Below are positions 56,360 to 64,000 of a DNA stretch of 64,000 bases, piece after piece. Numbering within the stretch: the stretch's first letter is position 1; each line of letters opens with the position of its first letter. Position numbers and translations under genes: made by a program. Source of the stretch: Phoronis australis (Eukaryota; Phoronida; Phoronidae); contig NMRA01000004.1 of the NCBI GenBank assembly GCA_002633005.1, positions 114,353-178,352 of the forward strand. Direction: 5' to 3'. The notes beneath the pieces are model-generated. The model was not told where the DNA came from. It did no database searches and was given only the letters and a program-made list of their open reading frames with translations.

Positions 56360-57943
56360 TTGAAAGCGTCATAGCTGAATGGTGGCTGACAAAACTTGCA
56401 GAGCAATAGTTTAAACATAACATGCAAAATTGACATAAACCGGAAGCGTGCATGTCAGGGGCGACTTTACGGCATGTCGTAATCCGGCCAAAGTCGGATG
56501 TTTCCGCCGACTGATGTACCGGGAACTTGTGACTTCTCGTCATAGGACCATGGACATCGGAACTCGGCAGCGACACGGCATCACTTAGAAATGAGCAGCA
56601 CATTTCGTTGGCGGCGCAGCACTGAAAAAAGTGGGGGGGCTAAAGAACCCTCAGCCCCCTGTGGCGTACCGCCCAGTATAGACAACTGCGCGGCGTAGAC
56701 TGAAAAAGTGGGGGCTATGGCCGCCCCCCGGCAGCCCCCTGTCGATGGGCGGCGCAGCACTGAAAAAAGTGGGGGGCCAGAGCCCCATCAGCCCCCTGTG
56801 GTGCATCGCCTATAGACCATGTGCGGCGCAGCACTGAAAAAGTGGGGAGCCGGCCAGCCCCCTATAGTATCATAGCGGTACTCACTCCGCCGGCATACGG
56901 TGCTCCCCGGCCCGGCGCCCCATCATGTTTACGTAACAGCATTCACATTAGCTAGCTCCACCTTGAATTTGTCTACATGCACTCATCACAGATATATATA
57001 TGCAATATTGATCGCTTAAATGACAAAATAACCGTAGTGAAACTATGCCACCGACACCTAAGACTGCCATGGACAGGCATTATTTTCGCCGAACCGAGGC
57101 CAAAAGCAGTTGTTAGAAAACAGTATTTCAGATTCCAGTCAATCTTACGAAAAAGACCCTACAAAAGTGTGTCTGGAAGCCCCGTCGATCGCTACAGTAA
57201 ATTCACGGCGAATAATTCCCCATGATGAACTGCGAACGCCTTCCGCCGTTCAACAGTTCTACATGTTTGGAACACGCGCGTTTTCACGTTTGCGTGGTCA
57301 AAATTGATGCTAAAACGAGGTATTGTGTCCTGAACAATAATGCACAGCCGTCTCTTCGCAGCATTAAATTACAGTAAGCTGTCATGTGCACTGGGATCGA
57401 TTCAGTAATGGGTTGGCCGGAGTCCTCTCTCTGAATGGATAGTTTCAACTTGCAGAAAACACGGGTAATGCTGCTATCATAATAAAGTTTTGTTGTCACC
57501 AAGTTCAACTAAAATGAATCGGTCGGCCAGCCTCACGCGGCGGTATACCTATCCCCGGCTTCGTCTGGCCGCCGGGCTGACGGATGAGTGTATCACAAGG
57601 AATTTTTCATTTTTCTTTGCCGAACTCTCTATATTCTTTTTACCCTGGGTGGGGATCGCTAATCCTAAATCCGAGCTAGTAATTCAGTTGTTAGAAGTTT
57701 ATTTCAACTGACATTAGTGGTTACGGACAAATGAAATGGGATCCGAATCGACTGCAAGCTGAAGCAGACATCGGCACGCGAGTTTTCCCGCAAGAACATT
57801 GTAAACAACCTCGTTTTGAAGTATATTACCCATCATTCAACATTGCAATGTCGCCGGTGTTTACTATCAATAGGGAACTGTGGTCACGTCAGATTCATGT
57901 TCCTTCTTAAAAAATACTGTGATTGTTGAAACTGTTATCCAGA
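56360..57943. promoter_or_regulatory. Divergent TRMT5/USP upstream region
   Basis: About 1.6 kb between two start codons, richer in GC and CpG than the rest of the window, as for a shared promoter. It contains a GC-rich hairpin tandem repeat (56611-56890). Short open frames at 56977-57225, 57110-57307 and 57490-57711 show no family resemblance; non-coding leader exons may lie here. Confidence 0.45.
56611..56890. repeat. GC-rich ~60-78 bp tandem repeat, four copies, each a potential hairpin
   Basis: Units start at 56611, 56689, 56749 and 56823 with GCGGCGCAGCACTGAAAAA, followed by GTGGGGG(G)C, a variable loop, then (A)GCCCCCTGTGG. The G run and C run within each unit can pair. Lies about 250-530 bp upstream of TRMT5 and about 1.1 kb upstream of USP. 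Confidence 0.85.
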
Positions 57944-58723
57944 ATGGTTGATAGAGTGCCCGGTGGGCGCCGGTCAATGGATTCTGTGGAAATTAAGTTA
58001 GGAAAGGATGCAGAAGGCAACGTTCCTGATTCGCAGCCAGATCCGAAAAGAGCAACTGCGAATGAACACTTAACATCGTCGCAAATGCTTACCGATTCTT
58101 CCAGCGCTGTTGGGAGATCGCGAACTGTGGACAGAAAGAAAGTTCTTAGAAAACCATCAATAAAGTCCGTGGGTAATTTCGTTAATAAAGTTGTGAGACA
58201 GGTTAACTCGCTAACTCTTAAACGAAAGCCCAGGAGTAGCAGTCTAAGTCGTGTGGATCAGTCGAGGGAAAATGGAAACTCGCAACGAGTGTACACTGTG
58301 ACTAATTCGGATGGAGTGGCAAAGGTGAATGGCAAGATACCTGGAATATCTGGAATCCGTAACCACGGAAATACATGCTTCATGAACGCTGTACTCCAGT
58401 GCCTTAGTAATACAGATACATTGGCGGAATATTTTGTCACGGATCTATATAAAGAGGATGTGCTTAGACATAATAAAAGCAATGCCAAAAAATTTGGAAC
58501 TAAAGGAGAGTTGACGGAGCAATTTGCACTCCTGCTTAAAAGTATATGGTCTTGCCAGTACTCTCCAGATATCTCTAATGAGTTTAAAGTTGTTGTGGGA
58601 AGGTATGGGAGTCAATATAAGGGCTACTCACAACACGATGCTCAGGAGTTTCTACTGTGGCTTTTGGACAAAGTACATGAGGATTTAAACATAGCAAGCA
58701 AGAAAAAGTACCGTGCTAACAAG
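57944..58723 (+). CDS. USP31/43: Ubiquitin-specific protease (USP31/USP43 type), first coding exon
   Basis: 260 residues, phase 0 out at donor AAG|GTTAGT. USPs remove ubiquitin through a Cys-His-Asp peptidase C19 fold. Residues 1-130 are a low-complexity basic, Ser-rich tail; 134-163 give GISGIRNHGNTCFMNAVLQC with the Cys box (catalytic Cys145), then LSNTD; 228-247 give YSQHDAQEFLLWLLDKVHED, the conserved Q-x-D-A-x-E-F box. S-N-T-D after the Cys box and S-Q-H-D-A-Q-E-F-L-L-W-L-L-D fit the USP31/USP43 pair better than other USPs; I cannot tell which. In-frame TGA 24 nt upstream supports the ATG at 57944. The His box and remaining exons are beyond the window. Confidence 0.92.
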
Positions 58724-59892
58724 GTTAGTTGTTTGTGATCTATTTTATCCTAAGTTATGCAGTTGTGTAACATGTGTTGGGATTTCCCTGTAAACAGAAT
58801 TTATATCCAGGTTTTTTTTAGTTACGAGTTTAATTCATATGTTGTCACTGAAAACTAGATTAATGTTGATGACTTTAGAGATCTTAAACTACTACTAGAT
58901 TTCTTTTGTGTTTTAGGTCTTTTAACACTTAAGAGTGCATTTTTGTGAAAGGGGATGAATGTGGCCAAACTTCTTCTACTTTACAGTGATTATTTCCATT
59001 TTGAAAGGTTTTCAAGTGAAAAGGGTTGGACATATGGTCCCGAGGATGTAGCGGTCTTTGATTTTCAGAACCAGTTTATTTCCATTGCCTGTTCTCAGAA
59101 TCGGTTTGCTATCTACATCACTGCAACCTTGGCTGATCATGCAGCTCAAGTCCTGGGTTCTTTGAAGGCTCACTCAGTTTGTAAACCTAAAGTGATGAGA
59201 CTCAAGCATAAAACCAGATGGTTGTCATTCTCCTTGCAATCCTTGAACAATGCAGTGTTATTTACATATACCAGTGGTAACTACCACATCCTCTCTCTCA
59301 TTCCTTTAGTCTCCAGGGAGAGTTTTGACTGAATACCCTTGAACATTTTGTTTCAGACCCTTGAGTTGTGACTGTTTTTTTAGAGCGAATGCACATAATA
59401 ATGCCACCTAAAAAGTGATAAGTGGTCACAACAACTCTAGATGAGGAAATGGCCTTTTACTTTGGCTATGTACTATAAATTTGATTGAAAACAATTGCTA
59501 TGTTGTGTTTGCTTAGTGCAGATGCATATACTGTAGTTCTTAATGAGACTGTCTTTGTAAAACGCTGATTACCCGGATCTATTTTTTATTTTGTTGCTGT
59601 GGCCTTACAAATCTTAATCTAGTACTCTGAAACATTTTTGAAACAATGCATAATAACCCTGGTATTATGCCTGGACAATTGTTATTGTTGAAAGATATTT
59701 TGAAAATACTCACTCAGAAAGTGCATCAATAAAATCTGCAGTTTTAGAAACGTATTTTGATTTGTATGATGACTAGTAATACTTGCGGGTAATCTTGTGA
59801 GTGTGGTGTATAGACTACTGTCTATTCCAACCCTAGCACTAGATTCGTATGACTGTGCAGAATTGGAAACAAAATGATACACAACTCCAGAA

Positions 59893-60201
59893 AAGGCCCT
59901 CAATCTTCCCCTTTGAAAAATATTGAAAAATCACTCGGAATTCCCCTGATGATGCCTAAAAATTCCTATCAAGTGATAGAAAAATTCCCCTCGAGGTTCA
60001 AATCGCTTTTAACTCACACAGGTGACAATTTGAAAACCACAAAATGTTAGTTTTGGCTACTTGAGGCAGAGCCTATTAGGGTTTGCAACAGAGTGGGGGT
60101 GATACTGATGGTGATCGGGAAGTAGAATTTTCCCCTCATCCCGAAATGTTCCCCTTTCAGAAGGCACAGGCACATTTCCCATTGGATGAATGAGGGCCCT
60201 G
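59893..60201. mobile_element. Dispersed ~300 bp element, copy 2 (inverted relative to 31472-31774)
   Basis: Its reverse complement matches 31472-31774 over several blocks, including a 17 bp exact 'gtgcctgtgccttctga' string and 'tttttcaatattttt'. Ends AGGCCCTCAATC and GAATGAGGGCCCT form an imperfect terminal inverted repeat of hAT-like look. Confidence 0.7.
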
Positions 60202-63200
60202 CCAGAGCATTGCCACCTTTAGGGCCTTGGAAGATGTTTAAACTTTCCTGCGAAAAATTTCATCAGTTCCGGCAAAATGTGTAGTAGGTTGAAACCTCCC
60301 GTACGCATTACATGGGATTTATAAGTGGTGCTAAATGCCCATCCACCAATATCCTGATCGCCATATTGCGGGTTAGTGAGTTTCAATATGATACAACTAT
60401 TTCGAAAGTCAGCTAATCAGAAGTTAGCTTTGTGATGGCAGGTGGGTTTATAAACTGTTTAAATAAAAACCAAATAAATAGATCACTATGTCAGATAATC
60501 TGTTTTGACACATTGTGGATATTCAACAATTGTAGAAGCTTTTGAATAGTCAAAATGTAAATTTTGGCATCTTAATAATCCAAGATTTTACTGTTCATCT
60601 TTGTGTAGTAGACGAACAGACATTGCAAATGTTTATACAGAGAATTAAACATGAGATAAACAGTAAGTTAGACAAAATGGTAAGGATCAGTTTCATCAGT
60701 ATGCAAACCAAATAGAAGTTTCCAAGAAAACCACCTTATTGCTAGATTACCAGCACTGGATTGGACTTCTGATCCAGCATTTGAGTTTGGTATCATTTTA
60801 TTTTTTATCTATGTCTGGTTTCTTTTGTTTTGCAAGGCTGAGCAGTCTTTGTTGATAACAACTCTCTATTCAAGGGTTGATTGGCATCTTCTGGTTTAAA
60901 TTTGACTCCATTCCTTAGGAAATTGTGTCATTGAAAAGTGTGCAACAAATCTAAAGGTTGTGTAAATTCTTTTTTTTGAACTTGTGTAGAGTTTGACTGG
61001 CCGGCATCTAAATTAATTGCTAATGGATTTAAGTGTGATTATTTTTTATCTTTATTTAATAAGTCTTATTTGCATTATTTTTTATTTCTGAAGTCAGAGC
61101 AATTCATTCTGTTTGATAGACCCACAGTAAATCCCTATTGCTATAATGAGGTGAATTTGGTTTGTTCAAGAGTGAACACTCAGGCAATAAGGCCCTTTCC
61201 AAATTTTTTTAATTCGGTCGGGTGAGATTTGTCCATGTACACAGCAAAGTTGTGCTTTCACATTAGGCTTGACACTAAACCAGCACGGAAGTTGTCTCCC
61301 CCTGCTTCTAAGATTAGGAAAGTTATTGTCAGGCAATTTTGAACTTAAAATTTTAAACTGTCATTTTTAAGAGTCTAGTTCACATTCGGATAATTACTGA
61401 AATGAAATGGTGAAGATTCTAAGAAAGTATTTGCAAATCTTTAAGGCAGTCGTGCCGTTATTGACCGACATTTGCCGATAACTTCAATTTCACTGTTCAA
61501 ATTGAGTGTTTCTAGTGTAGCAACACGTCGACAGTGTGCTGCTCAATCTCAAGCGCGAACGAGCCCCCCCCCCCCCAATTTGGCGAAAAGGGCAAAAAGA
61601 TTACCTCAGAGAAACAAAACCTCCAAAAAAGTAGGGAACGAGACAAAAACAAAAGTCTATTAAAAAGACAGGAACTACCAAAATTAGGCGTTTGCTACAA
61701 AGTACAACCTATGCCTTAAAGGCTGAACGTAGCATTCTCATTGACCAATACTATCACAAGCTCAGAAACTAAGCTGAGCATTAGTAGAAAAAGACTGCAA
61801 ATTACTATTTGGCGGTAAAAATGTTTGTCTCCACGAAACACATCGGTTGTCCTACAGTCAAAAACAAAAATACAAAATATGAGTGGAAACAAGCATTTTG
61901 ATGTCCAAATGTGATACGCTGTTCAAACTGTCATCAACTCTGCCTGTGTGGTATTCATGTGGTTTGGATATTTTCAGTTTGCAGTTCATGTGTGTACCAG
62001 TTTTGCAGTCAGGGGAAAAACTGGTATTTTTCTATTTGCTGTTTGGTTGTTTAAAGTGTGATTTTTCTTTAGATAGTGAACGAAAACATCCTTGAACTGA
62101 ACCCAATATTTTCTTTTTACTTCCTGACATTGTTGTTGAAGTCTGATGACGATTTGAGAGTCAACAATTGATCTAATTAACATTTTGTGAATGACAGTGG
62201 TTTCCACTGTACCTAGTAATACAAGAATATTTGACCACTGAAGTGAATCAATATAGTTATGATCTCACGCAGCTGCTGACATAAATTTGGCTAATGTCGT
62301 GTATTTAGTTTCTGTTTCAGAATCAAAAGAAATGTCGTGCAAATTTAGGTTAACACCCAGTAAAAGAATATCAAAACTGGGAGTGGGCTTTTTGCCAAGC
62401 AAGGCCACAAAACTTTTCAATATTTGGAGGTGGAAGGTTTACTCCAACAATTGATTCACTGTAAGGCCATGTAGTTGCAAACCAGGACAGGGTTCTCCCT
62501 TAGCAAAAGTCTAAACTGAGATTTTGTGTCCTAATCCACCTTTCTGGTAATTCACAGAAGCAACCACAGTTGCTGAACACTTCCGCTAGCTGAGATTTTC
62601 ACTGATATTTTCACAGCAAAAGAATAAAAGATAAGTACTAGAGTACTACTATACAGTACAAGTCTTTTTTTACCACTTACCATTGCTATTTCAAGTGCAA
62701 AGCTCAAGTGTATAAATTCAGGATGGGTATATTAAGACTTGCCACTTTTAAATGAACATGGGCATTTAAAGGTAAAACATTTTGAAAATCAAGCCTGGGG
62801 TATTGCTGTGCTGAAGGTGGGCATAACCCATGACCTGGTGCTAGAGCAGAGTTGAATTCCACATGCAAGAGTCTCCTGGGTAAAGCTAATGAGATCACAT
62901 GTGTCGTGTGTCGAGAAGACTTGCCTGGTGATCTTCCTGGACCATAATCCATGAATGTGATCTTGCCAACTCAGGTTACATTCACTGCCATCCTGGGCAA
63001 GCAAGGACTCTTTGCGCAATAATGCTGATGATAATTCCATATTTTCATCATTTCAGCCGTGTGTGTTTATTTTTCCAGCCTTCTGTGACAGCCCATCAAA
63101 ACTTCATCATGTCTTAACTGCTCTAGGGTTTCCTCTAGTCCTAAACATTTATAGTTTTATATCTGTTGAATGTCTACCAGGATTCTTTACTGTTATTTGG

Positions 63201-63925
63201 TGCAGATAATTTGCAGATAAGGGTAATTCTATTTTGTAATATTTCTCCACAAAATATCTAGAAAATGTTTGTCTATATTTCTCATGGTTTGTTTTGTGAA
63301 AATTTTTTGAACAAGATTTAGTAAAGGTTCTATTGAAAAAAATGACAAGTGGAAAATCTGTATTTCCCAACAGATTGCTCACGTGCTCTTGCAGTAAAAA
63401 GTTGGCAATCCGCACTTTTGCTTTTGTTTAAGTTTTGCTTTTAGAGTGTTCTTGCTGAATTCTTTCAGACAAAAAAAACAAAAAAATGTACGAATCTTAC
63501 TTCCTGTCAAACACTTCCTTTCAAACGTTTTGTAAATAGTAAATACCTTCAATGCTCCAGTTCGGTTCCAATTGTAGCCAATGTTTTTCTTGCTGTGAGT
63601 GAATCCATTGGGAATGCCTATGGCATTTTTTATATTCCAACAAAAATTATTGCGAAAATCATCATTTTCCATTTTTCAAAAAGCTGTGTTGCTAAAAATA
63701 CTCCAATAATAACAGCTGCACTACACAAAGTGTTAAAATTATGAATAACTCTTTCCATTTATTTTTGTTGAAAAAGTTGACGAAGTGCAATTTCAGGGTT
63801 CTGCCATATTGTACTCTAAATTCGCAAAGCTTTATCCCAGCAGCAACCACTGTGCTATAACAATAACGAGATCAGTAACCCAACCGAATTTTTTTGATTT
63901 AGATTTGTGAAATCAAGTGATTTTT

Positions 63926-64000
63926 ATGCGCCCACATATTTGTATGTGGACGCATTATGCCGTCATCTCCGTCCGTCCGTCTGTTCGGGCGGCATCCGTC
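63926..64000 (+). repeat. Head of the ~150 bp unit repeat family, cut by window edge
   Basis: TATGCGCCCACATATTTGTA with the TATGTGGACGC hairpin partner, then GTCATCTCCGTCCGTCCGTC, closely matching 16486-16560. Confidence 0.85.

Larger units (their letters stand above)
58724..64000 (+). other. Probable first intron of the USP gene
   Basis: No further USP exon recognised. An open frame of 125 codons (58955-59332) has no recognisable domain. It contains the inverted relative of the 31472 element (59893-60201), a C homopolymer at about 61566, and at the right edge the head of the ~150 bp unit repeat (63926-64000). The rest is AT-rich and unremarkable. Confidence 0.5.

Noticed and set aside
56977-57711. 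Short open frames between TRMT5 and USP as possible upstream exons
   Set aside because: No donor in phase with the USP exon and no similarity; a non-coding leader is possible but cannot be shown.
58955-59332. 125-codon plus-strand open frame in the USP intron
   Set aside because: Not similar to the USP catalytic core that should follow exon 1, and no recognised domain. Could be re-examined with a protein search, but unsupported here.
1-64000. CRISPR arrays, bacterial operons, rRNA or tRNA genes
   Set aside because: Genome is animal; no CRISPR-like spaced repeats and no convincing tRNA or rRNA sequence seen by eye.

Overview
The window is nuclear DNA from an animal. It is AT-rich, the genes are split by spliceosomal introns with GT..AG borders and the standard code, and several families of short non-autonomous mobile elements fill the introns. 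Protein similarity is clearly metazoan. Repeat content, with ~150 bp unit arrays headed by a 'TATGCGCCCACATAT' hairpin and CGTCC runs, suggests a marine invertebrate, but I cannot name the phylum. Two lone N positions (1488, 8429) and a 770 bp N block (51590-52359) show a draft assembly.

Layout. (1) 1-8713, minus strand: the 5' part of an SLC15 (POT/PHT) proton-coupled peptide/histidine transporter. Four exons are visible and the gene runs off the left edge. (2) 8714-14211: head-to-head spacer between SLC15 and OGDH, with a full CRE palindrome and a TATA-like run near the OGDH start. (3) 14212-50671, plus strand: a complete gene for the E1 subunit of the mitochondrial 2-oxoglutarate dehydrogenase complex. 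I resolved 19 coding exons (1004 residues) plus one alternative exon. Exons 3a and 3b are both 103 nt with the same phases, so only one can be used per transcript, and only 3a carries the ADLDS calcium-site motif known from mammalian OGDH. (4) 50672-54898: 3' end, assembly gap and repeats. (5) 54899-56359, minus strand: an intact single-exon TRMT5, the tRNA guanine-37 N1-methyltransferase. (6) 56360-57943: divergent promoter with a GC-rich hairpin minisatellite. (7) 57944-58723, plus strand: first coding exon of a USP31/USP43-type deubiquitinase. The rest of the window appears to be its first intron.

The four genes are ordinary housekeeping or cell-physiology genes with no evident pathway link. 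I did not find a multigene novel system. The most unusual structures are inside OGDH: the calcium-motif exon switch; a degenerate ~64 bp tandem array in intron 4 whose unit is a copy of the 3' splice site plus the first codons of exon 5; and three copies of a TIR element with 6 bp target duplications, two of which bracket exon 4. Other notable items are a 330 bp foldback insertion with a 14 bp target duplication and a 97 bp-arm minisatellite hairpin in intron 1, and three blocks of the same ~150 bp unit repeat.
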